Translations under genes and position numbers: made by a program
Part shown: piece after piece, positions 38,433 to 49,094 of the stretch
Layout: the number at the start of each line of letters is the position of its first letter
Numbering within the stretch: position 1 is the stretch's first letter
Assembly (NCBI GenBank): GCA_028095005.1
Contig: CM051460.1
Location: 17,779,501-17,843,500 of the forward strand
Reading direction: 5' to 3'
Origin: Rhynchospora pubera
Lineage: Eukaryota; Streptophyta; Magnoliopsida; Poales; Cyperaceae
DNA: 64,000 nucleotides
The notes under the pieces: model-generated
What the model was told of the DNA's origin: nothing
What the model saw: only the letters and a program-made list of their open reading frames with translations
Databases searched by the model: none

Positions 38433-40187
38433 TGTTAGAAAGTGTGCTAATTTTCATTTTTATGCTAATTACCAATTAATTAACCAAGCAAACATAGCAC
38501 ACACAAGATCTAGTACACAAGCTATTCAAACACACGAGAAAAAGGTGGAAATTATACCTCCCGCGAAATCGTATTCGCGGGGCTCGATCCTACGGCATGG
38601 GAATCGATGGCGTGCTTCTCCTTCGTCTCCAAATCACCTCGAGTCCACCTAGAGATTAACCAAGGTCTAAATCGATTCGTGCTAGCGATTCGATTAGAAC
38701 AAAGCTAATCCAAGGTATTCTCTCTTCTTCCTTAATTAACATTTTAATAGGTGGAGAGAATATGCTCAACTCATGAGCTAATGGAGGGAGAGAGAGGTGA
38801 GGTGGCGCCGGCCAAGAGAGGGAGAGAGGGGGGCGGCTAGGGTTAGGGAAGAGAGAAGCTCAAATTTTGCATCTATACATCTCTATATATAGTGCATGAT
38901 CCCTACCTACCACCAACCATCTATTTACAAGATTGCCACTCTCACCTACCATTAGGGCCGGCCACATCATGGGCTCACATGGGCCTCTCATCTCATTTAA
39001 TTAGGCCTATAATTCACATAATTAGAAGCTACTCCAAATGCTCTTCAATTGGGCTATACATTTAATACATAAATATTGGCCCAATAAATTAATATAACTA
39101 TTTATATTAAATTGAGTTGAACTAAAATAATTATTAACCAATTAATAATTATTCTAGGATTAGCTAATACATTAATTTATTTCTATATGATCCATTTGAC
39201 TTAATTAATTATAACGGTGTATAATTAATTAATCAACTTATCATATTTCCGCAATACGCACTATTGCGAATAAATAAATAATGTACTGTCTTGGTTAAAA
39301 CTCTATTTTGTGTGACCCTTTGAGGATTTATGCTATGTTGGACATGGAATTAAATCGCTATTTAATTCCAATAATCATAAGCGGTATCTAGCAACACGTT
39401 ATGACTCCCAATTCGCATAAATAGTGTACTGCTACAATATTTCAATCCTGCATAAGAGAATAAATATGTTTCTCTATTTTGATTCTTATGTCTCACGATA
39501 TCATCGTATAATCCAAGATAGGAATGTGTCATTCTTGCAGATTATACGTTTCTTGATCTAGAGATAATTGTATAAAGTTGCATGCAAACAATCTATCTCC
39601 ATCAAGGGGCCCAAACAGATATCGTCACTCACTAAGTGAATTAATGAGGGACATACGGTTTTCTTGATGATTAACTTTTCCCCGCACAATTCAAGAGAAC
39701 ATAAATAAAGTCCGTATAGCAGCCCTTATCGGGAATCAGCGGTAGACAGTATTTATTGAACCTATCCTCATGTGGAAAAGATAAACATCTCAAACTTAGA
39801 ACCAAAATCACAACGAAATAAACAATGACACATAACACAATCCATATGTTTATTTCGATGGGTCAAGTCCTGTGCTATGTTCCATAACATACACATATGC
39901 AATTAAGTTGGTAACTCTTTACCTATGATTTGTAGAACTTAATCATCACTTAACTTGCATACTAATCTTATAAGATAATTAATGTTCCTTGTTAATTATC
40001 AAGATTATGGACCGTTTAGATTTATTATTGTCATTCTAAAGAATGATCAACAGAGATCTACAATTCAGATCCTCAACCTGAATGATCTGTCAATAATAAA
40101 CCTAGGAACAGATGATAAAATCTCATCCAAAACATAAACTAATAATTAAGTCATTAAATTATTGACTTCTAGGACATAACTCTAACA
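38433..40187 (-). repeat. 5' LTR (right copy)
   Basis: 1755 bp, apparently identical to 30541-32295. Being the 5' LTR, it would hold the active promoter on the minus strand. Confidence 0.95.
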
Positions 40188-40192
40188 AGACT

Positions 40193-41150
40193 AATGTTCG
40201 AGTGACATGAATAAAAAATAAATGAATGCATGGCAGGATTGCTATGGCCTTGCTGTCGTCTTCGTTATTGTATTTTTTTTTTAAAGGGAATAAAATAGTT
40301 GTTTTTTTAAAAAAAGATAAATTAGGTCAAGCCTCCTAATTTATTTTTAAATTAAATGTCTATAAAAGTTCTCTAGCCGGATTTCGAACATGCGACATTT
40401 CACTTAGGATGCATTACTTTTTGCCACTAGCTAGACCAATAGCTGGTTCTCAAAAATAGTTGTTTAAATAAACTCTAACAAAGATTGTATTAAAAATGTA
40501 TTTATTTATATAATTAGTATATGTTAATTTACATATATCCGTTAATATTTGAAATATATTCGCATTCATATTCATATTCATATTCGACAAAAATCAAAAC
40601 TGCATCTGTAATCGATTCATATCCGAATTGTGTATTAATTCCTATCCCGACATATCCGTATTCATTTTATACTGGAGAAAAAATGGATACCTATAGGGCT
40701 TGATCATTATCTGATCTGTATGTGATTCATTTTGAGCCTTACATTGAACAATTCAAATCGATCATTTGAAGGTTTCATATTGAGAATCAACATGGGATTG
40801 ATCTCGGTTAAATCGATTTGACTGTACCTTTTCGCCTATTTCATTTGTAAATTTTTTATTATGTTGAATTAGTTTAAAGAAAATTGGATTATATTGTTTA
40901 TTACGGCCATATGAACTTCAAATTATATCACGTGTTACATAAATCTAATAAAATATCAAGGATAAAGCTAGATTTGAAGTGCTGAGATTTTGTGTAGTAA
41001 TGTAAGTACAATATATGAATTATAATCGTCAAAATATATTCCATGAGGATATGTGGCATGATAAAATAATAAATATTAGTGCCGATTCTCTAAGTTATAT
41101 TTTTGAAAATTGTTGAATACTTGTCTCTTTTATTTAACATTTGTAAGCTT
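40193..41150. other. Intergenic between retrotransposon and long-TIR element
   Basis: AT-rich, no gene seen. Contains a SINE at 40297-40453 and a short imperfect CATATTC repeat near 40563-40586. Confidence 0.5.
40297..40453 (-). mobile_element. tRNA-derived SINE
   Basis: On the minus strand, box A-like TGGTCTAGCTAGTGGC (about 40423-40438) is followed by box B-like TGTTCGAAAT (40381-40390), then the body ACATTTAATTTAAAAATAAA and an A-rich tail at the left edge. The body matches copies at 19440 and 50791. Confidence 0.75.
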
Positions 41151-41442
41151 GAGAGAGTACCCCGAAATTAATTAATATAAAAATTTGGACCCAAAAAATT
41201 TTAATATACAGAATTATTTTATTTTTTTTAATAAGAAGAAAGTTCCAACGCGTTTCAGAAGCGAGTATCTGAATTCTCCTCCGTACGCGTTTATAAAACG
41301 CGCTCCAACCCTCCCAACGCGTTTTATAAACGCGTACGAAGGAGAGATGCTGTCCACTTTCCTCTCGTTTGTCAGAGCTTCGTACGCGTTTATAAAACGC
41401 GTTGGAAGCCCTAGAGCGCACTTTATAAACGCGTTCGAAGGT
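41151..41442 (+). repeat. Left terminal inverted repeat with two nested palindromes
   Basis: Holds two copies of a ~60-bp palindrome, ACGCGTTTATAAAACGCG - ~18-nt spacer - CGCGTTTTATAAACGCGT (41283-41336 and 41381-41435), separated by ~45 nt of less conserved sequence. Confidence 0.88.
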
Positions 41443-41550
41443 GTATTATTTAATTTTTAGAAAAAAAAGTACAAGCATGCTCTGATAAAGACTGCAAAAG
41501 ACATGACAAGATTTGATTTTACAATGTCATCTTTGAACTGCTGAAATTAT

Positions 41551-41557
41551 TTATAAA
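41551..41557 (+). promoter_or_regulatory. Possible TATA box of the BED-finger gene
   Basis: TTATAAAAG lies ~74 nt upstream of the ATG at 41625 and just inside the left TIR. Confidence 0.45.
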
Positions 41558-41624
41558 AGCAGTCATTGTTGAATTAGAATGCACAAACACCCACTACCTC
41601 CTTCTTGTTAAAACCTTCAGTACA

Positions 41625-42575
41625 ATGGACAAAGGAAATAGCTCTAACTCAAATAATGATGTTCCAAACTATCGAAGAGCAACCCGCATTGAGTATTGGC
41701 CAACTTTCTACCATTACCCTGCCAATAGAAATCAACCAGAAAACGGAGAATACGAGGCAATTTGTCGCTCTTGTTATCGCATTTTGAAATACAACATCCA
41801 TGAAGACACGACTGAAGAGGGAGACGTGCTCGAGTTAAAAATACACTACCAATGGCACATTAATGGTGGGCCGGAAAGAGAACAGAAGGAGTACCAGGAG
41901 CGGCGATGGCGGGAACACGAAAAGAATCTGAACCGACAAAGGCGATATGACTGGTACAAAAAATATTACACAGAACCTCAACCCATCCCCCAACAACAAC
42001 CGAAACCCTACCTCTCGTCTGAACCAACTCACTGGACTGTTTACGAGAAAATATACAACTTTAATGGAGACCACACAGTGACCTGTACAAGGTGTGCTCA
42101 AGTTTTCAATTACAAAGAAAACATATTGCGTGACCACTACCATGAGCACAAACGTCACGACGAAAATGAACAAAGAGCTCGGGACATAGAGACGCAGAGG
42201 ATTATTAAAGAAAGAAATGAAGAAATGGATCGTAAACAAAAAATTAGGGAAGAAGAGGCAAGGAAAAAAAGGCTCAAAAAATCAGAGCAAAAATTGAGAG
42301 AAATGAATAAGAGGGATGAACTTCGACAAATTGCGGCAAGCCGAATGGCAGAGATAGAAAAAGAAGAAACCGAAGCGGCTTTTTGGAACGAAGCCGCTCA
42401 ATTCGTTGACAACAGTGTTCCGAGTAATCAACAAGAAGATGATGCTGCTTTTTGGAACGAAGTCGCTCAGTTCGCTGACAACACTGGTGCGAGTAATCAA
42501 CCACAACCGAATGATGAAGATGAGCAACCATGGTGGGATGAAATTCTACAACATGTAGATAGTCAAAATCTCTAA
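41625..42575 (+). CDS. Two-finger BED-like zinc-finger protein with coiled coil, transposon accessory protein
   Basis: A 316-residue intronless frame. Two related fingers: C47-x2-C50 ... H74-x3-H78, preceded by the aromatic YWPTFYHY; and C154-x2-C157-x13-H171-x3-H175, preceded by HWTVYEKIYNF. Aromatic-CxxC-HxxxH is the BED pattern, common in transposase-related DNA-binding proteins. Between them are a basic/aromatic linker and a PQPIPQQQPKP stretch. About 179-245 is K/E/R-rich and probably coiled coil. The acidic tail has two copies of an AAFWNExAQFxDN unit and ends PWWDEILQHVDSQNL. I recognise no catalytic domain. It probably binds the element's ends or partners the PMD protein; that is inference. 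Confidence 0.8.
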   Translation: MDKGNSSNSNNDVPNYRRATRIEYWPTFYHYPANRNQPENGEYEAICRSCYRILKYNIHEDTTEEGDVLELKIHYQWHINGGPEREQKEYQERRWREHEKNLNRQRRYDWYKKYYTEPQPIPQQQPKPYLSSEPTHWTVYEKIYNFNGDHTVTCTRCAQVFNYKENILRDHYHEHKRHDENEQRARDIETQRIIKERNEEMDRKQKIREEEARKKRLKKSEQKLREMNKRDELRQIAASRMAEIEKEETEAAFWNEAAQFVDNSVPSNQQEDDAAFWNEVAQFADNTGASNQPQPNDEDEQPWWDEILQHVDSQNL

Positions 42576-43025
42576 ATATTTATATCATTGTAATATTTAT
42601 GTGTTTTATTATTATGGTTGTTAATGTAATTTAGTTGGAATTGTTAATGCAATGTTTTATTTTTATGGTTGTCTTTTATTTCCTCTATTTTTTGTAGTGC
42701 TTTGCACTAAAAGTTGTGGTTTTAATGTGTTGACGTTTAATGGATAAAAGTTGTTGTTAGGAGTATTTCATTTATTGGCGTTTCAATACATAAACGTTTA
42801 TGTTTCAAGTAGTGCTTTGCACTCCGAATTTTCAAGTCATAATAATACACAACTCAATCATCACAAGTCATAATAAGCAATCCAATAAATACACAAGTCA
42901 ATCACAAGTCATAAACGAAAAATAGTCAATCAACATCAGTAATACACAAGTCAATCACAAGTCCATAAACGAAAAATAAACGATCCGTCCATCATCAGTA
43001 ATACACAAGTCCATAAAAAAAAGAA
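42576..43025. repeat. Convergent intergenic region with CACAAGTCAAT repeats
   Basis: From ~42833 to 43015 the words CACAAGTC, AATACACAAGTC and CATAAACGAAAAATA recur about ten times in an irregular array. It lies between the 3' ends of the two genes. Confidence 0.6.
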
Positions 43026-46000
43026 CTAACGCCGCCGCCTCCTCCTAGGTCCCGAAGGTGAAAATCTGTCAATCACCCTCACCGCACGCCTATCTCGTCC
43101 AGCCGGGGCAGTAACGTCTCCTGAGTCAGTGGACTCTGTATCCCCATCGTCCTCCTCCTCGAGGTCCTCCTGCTGGTCCTGCTGAGCCTCCTGCTGTATG
43201 GGGCCAAACTCAACAGGCTGCCCAGCCTCCTGAGGAGTCGCTATAGGGACATAATCACCCTCCTCATCTCCGGCCGTCCGCAGTAATGTGCTGAACGAGT
43301 CTGTCCCTCCCATACTACCCAACGGAGTGCCAAATGATGGAATAGAAGAAGGCGTAGGCACTGACGGAATAGTAAATGGAGGAACAGTAAATGCAGGAAA
43401 AGAGGAAGGCATACCAAATGGTGCAAAGGAGTACGGTGGAGGATCCTGAGGCTGGAAAATGCCAGTGGCATCCTGAGAAATGCCAGCAAACTGCGAGGTC
43501 GATGCTGATGCACTATGCATGGATGGAGTAGGACCTGAGGCTGGAAACTGAGTAGGAAAGAACGTGCGTGGTCCTAAAATATCATCTAATCGTCCGGTAT
43601 TCAGCCGACCATCCTATAATATTAAAAAAAAACAATGTCAATATAAATAAATTAGTATCTAAAATTGAAACTTGCATATGAACGAATACTAACCGCATGC
43701 ATCAGATCCTCCGCCTGAAGGTCTGTGGGTACAGTCGGACGTGCAGAAGAAGACTCGTCCCCAGAATCTGGTATGTCCTCAATATTTGTTGGAAGTCCTC
43801 GCTGCTCCAACAAATCCTCCAACCTGTAATTTATAAATTATTGAATTTTCCATGCAAAAACGCAATCAAAAATTAAATTATTTAAAATTACCTCAAAGGG
43901 ATGGAAGCATCATGCAACTGCGAACGACAGTTGGCGAGAATTGCCTTTCCCACCCTTCTGCACCCCTTCTTCACAACCAGTCCCAATGCATGAAGTGCAT
44001 TCTTCAGCGCAGAGTTGCCCTGCAATTTACGAGAATAAAGACATATTGCACAATTCCATTTACCAATCATACATTCCATATTTAAAAAATTAAGATGTAC
44101 CGTATTGCGAAGTCTGGACCCCATGTTTGTGTACTGCCTCTGATCCCAAGCGAAGAGAAGAGCGAGTCTAATCCCAAGCGTTCCCTTTCTTCAACCAACG
44201 AACCAAACGAATTTGTGGGAGAATGGGACGCTCAACACATGAGCTAGAGTGGAGAGGGGAGAGGGGGGGCGGCGCACCACACAAGGGGGAGAGCCTATGG
44301 TGGCGGCTAGGAAGAGGAGGAGAGAGAAGAGGTGCAAGGGAGCCTCCAATAGGTGCCTTATATAGCCTCTTAACCCTAGATAGGAGTTCACACAAATTAC
44401 AATTGTGCCACTCCCACCTACCTCTTGTGGCCGGCCTCCTAGTGGGCTCTCTTGGCCCACTAGGCCATCTCTATTTGGTCCCTTTAATTCTATTAATTAA
44501 AGGCCCACTCAAAGCTATTCAATTTGGACATTTAATTTACTAATAAATTAAAGCCCAAATAACTTAATTAAATTAAGTGTGTTATTTATAAATAATTATT
44601 AACTTAATAATAATTATTTAGAGATCAGACAATGCATTAATTTATTTCTATATGATCTATTTGACTTAATTAATTATAACGGTCCATAACGCTATTTAAT
44701 TAATTAATCAATCTATCATATTTTGCAATACACATTATTGCAAATAAATAAATAATGCACATATGGTTAAACACCAATTTTGTGTGACCCTTTGAGGATT
44801 TATGCTATGTTGGACATGGAATTAAATCGCTATTTAATTCCAATAATCATAAGCGGTATCTAGCAACACGTTACGATTCCCAATTCGCATAAATAGTGTA
44901 CAGCTACAAAATTTCAATCCTGCATAAGAGAACAATTATGTTTCTCTATTTTGATTCTTATGTCACACGATATCATCGTATAATCCAAGATAGGAACGTG
45001 TCATTCTTGCAGATTATACGTTTCTTGATCTAGAGATAATTGTATCAGTTGCTAGCAAACAATCTATCTCCATCAAGGGGCCCAAACAGATATCGTCACT
45101 CACTAAGTGAATTAATGAGGGACATACGGTTTTCTTGATAATTAGCTTTTCCCCGCACGATTCAAGAATACTTAAATCAAGTCCGTATAGCAGCCTTTAT
45201 CAGGAATCAGCGGTAGACATGATTTATAGCATCTATCCTCATGTGGAAAAGATAATCATCTCAAACTTAGAACCAAAATCATAACGAAATAAATAATGAC
45301 ACGTAACACAATCCATATATTTATTTCGTGGGGTCCAGTCCTGTACTATGTTCTATAACATATACATATGCAATTAAGTTGGTTACTCCTAACCTATGAT
45401 TTATAGAACTTAATCATCACTTAATCTGCATACTAATCTTATTGATAATTAATGTTCTTTGTTAATTATCAAGATTATGGACTTTTAGATTTATCGTTGT
45501 CATTTACTACTAAATGAATAACAGTGATCTATAATTCAGATCCTCAACCTGAATGAACTGTCAACGAGTAAATCAAAGAACAAATGATCTGAAATCACCA
45601 ATAACATAAACTATAGAAGTAGCCTAATGAATTGGCTTCTAGGACATATCTCTAACAGTAGTAGGCAACAATGTGGTAGAAAATGAGCGGCAACCGAACA
45701 TGCTCCGCTATGGAACCCTGCTGTGCTACCCGTGGCATAAGAGCTCTGTCGAGTACGTACGGAAACCAGTTGACGTCTTCAACGTTCAACACGGCTAGGT
45801 AGTCCCGTGCGTTCTCCACTGCCCCGCGGTGCTGGCTCCGTGAGAAAGACCGAGCTTCGCCCCATTTCCTGAAAATTTTGAAGGTTAGGATTGATGTGTT
45901 GTAATTTGCATAATATTATTGAAAAATTATTATAAGTTATTACCTGCCATACGGCACACATGAATCTAGGTTAGGCTGTCCTAATCCACCGATAGGAGCA

Positions 46001-47839
46001 ACCTCTGGGCGACAAACAGGGAGGTATGACCATGCCCAAAACAATAGTAGCATCCAAGGTCCCGTCACAACCTTGAAACGCATGGAGGCACGGTCCAAAG
46101 CACGATATAGACAAGCAAGCGTGGCACCTCCCCAATTGAAGTCCGGAACTTCATTCAAATTGCCCTGCATTTAAATTAAACAACGCATTGAAAAAAAAAT
46201 AATTTCAACATTGAAAATAACAAAATTAAATTGCAACATTGAAAATAATTTCAACATTTCAGTGTATTAACAAAAGTATTATGTGTTAACAAATACTAAT
46301 TGATGGATTAACAAAAGTATTATGTGTCATTTCATTGGTAATTTTTTTTCCTTTTTTGTCATTGTTATTTGAACATTGTTTTAACAAAAGTATCTTTGCT
46401 TAAAAATTAGACTGTTAACGAAATTATATAAAATAAAAAATATTATGTGTCAGCTTCATTATGTGTCAACAAATAAAAATATTGAATTTGTAACATTGAA
46501 TTCTACTATTTTCGTAAAGAAAAAAAAAATTTATTTAAGTTAAGAAAATTATACCGATACGAGCTCTAAAAAGTATGCTGGGACGGAATTCTGAGAAATA
46601 TCGGGAAACATCAACGTCCCAAATAGCTCTAGAGCCACTGCACGCGTGTATCGGTCTAACTCCTCACCAGGAGCATCTGCCTGTGGCGCCACCCCGCAAT
46701 TTTGCCGCAACCATTTCAACTTGATGTTGTTGCCCACAACAACATTGCCCCTGCATTGTACAAATTTAGAATAATCAATACAAGTAAGCAATGCATATAT
46801 TGAATATGCAAAATCAATATTGCATTCGTATTTTTTTCACTTACTCCCTGCTACTCCTTTCTCGGTGCCACTCTCCCAAATCTTCATGAGGATAAAGATT
46901 TGCACGAATCTTTTCCTCCCAGGGCCCTCTCGTATTCGATCTAACTGGAATGCCAGTCGAGCGCAAACCATATAAGAAGGCAACATCCTGGTAACAATTA
47001 CAAAATACGTTAATATTACGAAAATATAACATTTAATATTACGAAAATTAATATTCAAATTTGAATTTTAAATATAAAGTTTAAATTAATGTTACAATTA
47101 ATTGTGAAAATTAATACGAAAATTATATGTTAGAATTAATTGTGATAATTAATACGAAAATTATATTAAAAAAAATTAATATCAAGTTTAAATAAATTAC
47201 CTGTAGAGTAACGGTCATCTCTCCAACGGGAAAATGGAAAGTATGCGTCTCTGGACGCCAAAACTCGACCATTGCCTTCAGTAATGGCATGTCGATGTTG
47301 ACATGCTTCACCTTCATAATGTGACTGAGCCCCAGTTTGATCAGTCTTCCCTCAATCCGTTCGTCCACCTGAATTGTTCGCTTGTGCGATCTCAACTCCA
47401 AATGTTTTTTCACGCTGCAATTTTTAATACAATTTTTAAGTATTTACAAGCATTTAAAATAAATACAATTTATAATACAATTTATAATAAGCATTTTCGA
47501 TTAATTTTTTACTACAAATTATAATAAACATTTAATACAATTTATAAGTCTATTAAGAAATCTAAATTATTAAATCAAAAAAATATAAATTAACATAAAA
47601 AAATCTATTACCTCCTCAAAAGACAAACCAACGAGATGGTCGTTATCCGTAACGAACAAAACCTGTTGGTTTTCTGCGTTGGCCGGTTGCACAGGTGGAA
47701 TGACATTTTGCGCGCTCGGACGGGCTGCGCGACGCCTACGTCTTTTTGGCCGCTGGGTGGAGGCTGCTTCGGTGGGGGGTGCTTCGGTGGGAGGTGGTGA
47801 AGCACCAGAAGGACCAGCCTCATCTTCTGCTGAACTCAT
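43026..47839 (-). pseudogene. Plant mobile domain (PMD) gene broken by an LTR insertion
   Basis: Exons I can place (minus, 5' to 3'): 47839-47612, ~47412-47201, 46987-46845, 46750-46555, 46164-45944, 45872-45658 (cut), then 44144?-44101, 44019-43892, 43823-43694, 43613-43026. Peptides fit a PMD protein: RPKRRRRR (nuclear signal), FWRPETHTFHFPVGEMTVTLQ (a hallmark), DVAFLYGLRSTGIP, YFLELVS, LARDYLAV-like NARDYLAV, HVRLPLIFYHIVAYY. The C-terminal exons are disordered: P/S-rich, acidic (EEEDDGDTES), ending GPRRRRRR. An LTR fragment (about 44145-45657) interrupts the coding right after VAYY. Host sequence at the junction appears lost too, since the expected continuation is missing. The exon 1-2 junction does not keep frame with the obvious sites, so a small lesion or unseen splice exists. 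No transposase motif. Confidence 0.8.
44145..45657 (-). mobile_element. 5'-truncated LTR related to the 30-40 kb element
   Basis: The right part (about 44780-45657) aligns almost line by line with the LARD LTR (31410-32295), ending ATCTCTAACA. The left ~280 bp of a full LTR, including the TGTTAG end, is missing. 44145-44700 is alignable but much more diverged. No partner LTR or internal region; probably a solo LTR with a deletion at one end. Confidence 0.85.
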
Positions 47840-48480
47840 CTGATTCAAATAATATAAGAACAACAATTTAAAACAAAATTAATTTAATAATTTTTTAGCT
47901 AATTGGACAAAAAACGAACAAAACCAAAATTTTTTTTCTATGTAATTGACATTTTTACAATAATTACTTTTGCATACAATTTCCACTAATTCCATACAAT
48001 TTACTAAAATTTCGACTAATTTCCATTCAATTTGCATACGAATTACAGTAATTTGACAATAAATTCCTACACAATTTCCATACAAATTCCACTAAATTCC
48101 GTAAAAATTCCATGAACATTTTACTAAAATGTCCAATAATATTTTCAATAATTCCATACAATTTATGTTACTAAAATTGTGTACTCACTTTATTAAAATG
48201 TCCAATTTCCATACAAATTCCATACAAATTTCCATACAAATTTCCACAATTTCCACAATTTCCATAATAATCCATACAAATAGGTAAATGCACAATTTCC
48301 ATAATCATCCATACAATTTCAATAATTTCCATAACAAATTTCCACAATTTCCAAAATTTCCATGATCATCCATACAATTTCCACAATTTCCATACAAATT
48401 TCAATAATAATCCACAATAATAATCCACTAATTTCCACAATTTCAATAATATCCATAATTTTCAGTAAATGCAAAATCAA
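47840..48480. repeat. AATTTCCATAC-type degenerate minisatellite
   Basis: From about 47980 to 48460 the words AATTTCCA, CCATACAAATT and AATAATCCA recur in 10-13 nt steps. It sits 5' of the PMD gene, possibly in its leader or first intron. Confidence 0.7.
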
Positions 48481-48529
48481 AACCTCGATATCGGCGTACG
48501 TTGTCTTTCGAACTCCTCTTCTCTTCGCA

Positions 48530-48725
48530 CGGCAACCACCTTCGCACGGCAACCTCTTTTCTCCCTTCTCTTCTCTCTTTCTCCGGCCGCAACTTTCTTT
48601 CTCTTCTTTTCTTCTTCCTTCTCTTCTCTCTTCTCCCTTCTCTTCTCTCTTCTTCCTTCTCTTCTCCCTTCTCTTCTCTTCTCCCTTCTCTTCTCTTCTC
48701 TCTTTTTTTCTTTTTCTCTTTCTCT
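48530..48725. repeat. CT-rich microsatellite-like block
   Basis: Repeated TTCTCTTCTCCC and TTTCTC units, GA-rich on the minus strand. It may be the GA-rich leader of the PMD gene. The charged peptides it encodes are artefacts. Confidence 0.75.
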
Positions 48726-48786
48726 GGACTGACTGAAGCGACGAAGAAAGAAAAAAAAAACGGTCAGAACTGGTTTTCGAAAAATT

Positions 48787-49094
48787 ACCACCTTCCTACG
48801 CGTTTATAAAACGCGCTCCAGGGCTCCGAACGCGTTTTATAAACGCGTACGAAGGTGTCAGCTCCTCAAAAGGCGTAACTGAAGGGGCGAACTTATCTCT
48901 CCCTCGTACGCGTTTATAAAACGCGTTCGGAGGGCTGGAGCGCGTTTTATAAACGCGTACGGAGGGGAATTCGAATACTCGCTTCTGAAACGCGTTGGAA
49001 CTTTCTTCTTATTAAAAAAAAATAAATAATTCTGTATATTAAAATTTTTTGTGTATAAATTTTTATATTAATTAATTTCGGGAGAGTACCCTTC
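48787..49094 (-). repeat. Right terminal inverted repeat with two nested palindromes
   Basis: Inverted copy of 41151-41442, again with two ACGCGTTTATAAAACGCG...CGCGTTTTATAAACGCGT palindromes (48797-48850 and 48907-48961). Confidence 0.88.

Larger units (their letters stand above)
30541..40187 (-). mobile_element. LARD-like LTR retrotransposon, 9.65 kb, minus orientation
   Basis: Two direct LTRs (30541-32295 and 38433-40187), TGTTAG...CTAACA ends, and AGACT target duplications at 30536-30540 and 40188-40192. Orientation is minus: next to the right LTR the minus strand reads TGGTATCAGAGC, the initiator-Met tRNA primer site, and next to the left LTR it reads CCAAGTGGGAGATTG, a polypurine tract. 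The LTRs are the same length and I found no difference in the lines compared, so insertion was recent. The 6.1-kb interior has no gag-pol frame and no recognisable RT, integrase or protease motif. It must have moved with enzymes supplied in trans. Confidence 0.93.
41151..49094. mobile_element. Long-TIR transposon-like unit carrying a BED-finger gene and a PMD gene
   Basis: The left ~292 bp (41151-41442) and right ~308 bp (48787-49094) are inverted copies with high identity (CGAAATTAATTAATATAAAA, TTTTAATATACAGAATTATT, AAGAAAGTTCCAACGCG, then CGTACGCGTTTATAAAACGCG palindromes). Between them lie two convergent genes, 41625-42575 (+) and 43026-47839 (-). Length ~7.9 kb, including a later 1.5-kb LTR fragment. 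PMD genes are known in MULE and other plant transposons, and long TIRs suit MULEs, but I see no transposase and no clear target duplication. It may be a non-autonomous or unfamiliar type. Confidence 0.82.

Noticed and set aside
41134..41460. 91-95 aa frames on both strands near the left TIR
   Set aside because: They read the inverted repeat's own palindromes (the same FINAxxG / AFYKRV words on both strands).
41835..42531. Minus-strand frames of 80-134 aa opposite the BED-finger gene
   Set aside because: Antisense shadows. The plus-strand frame is longer and has zinc-finger motifs.
44168..44543. Frames of 75-106 aa on both strands
   Set aside because: They lie in the GA-rich part of the LTR fragment and have low-complexity peptides.
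48362..48809. Ser/Leu/Phe-rich and Glu/Lys/Arg-rich frames of 77-124 aa
   Set aside because: Product of the CT-rich block read in several frames, with no independent support.
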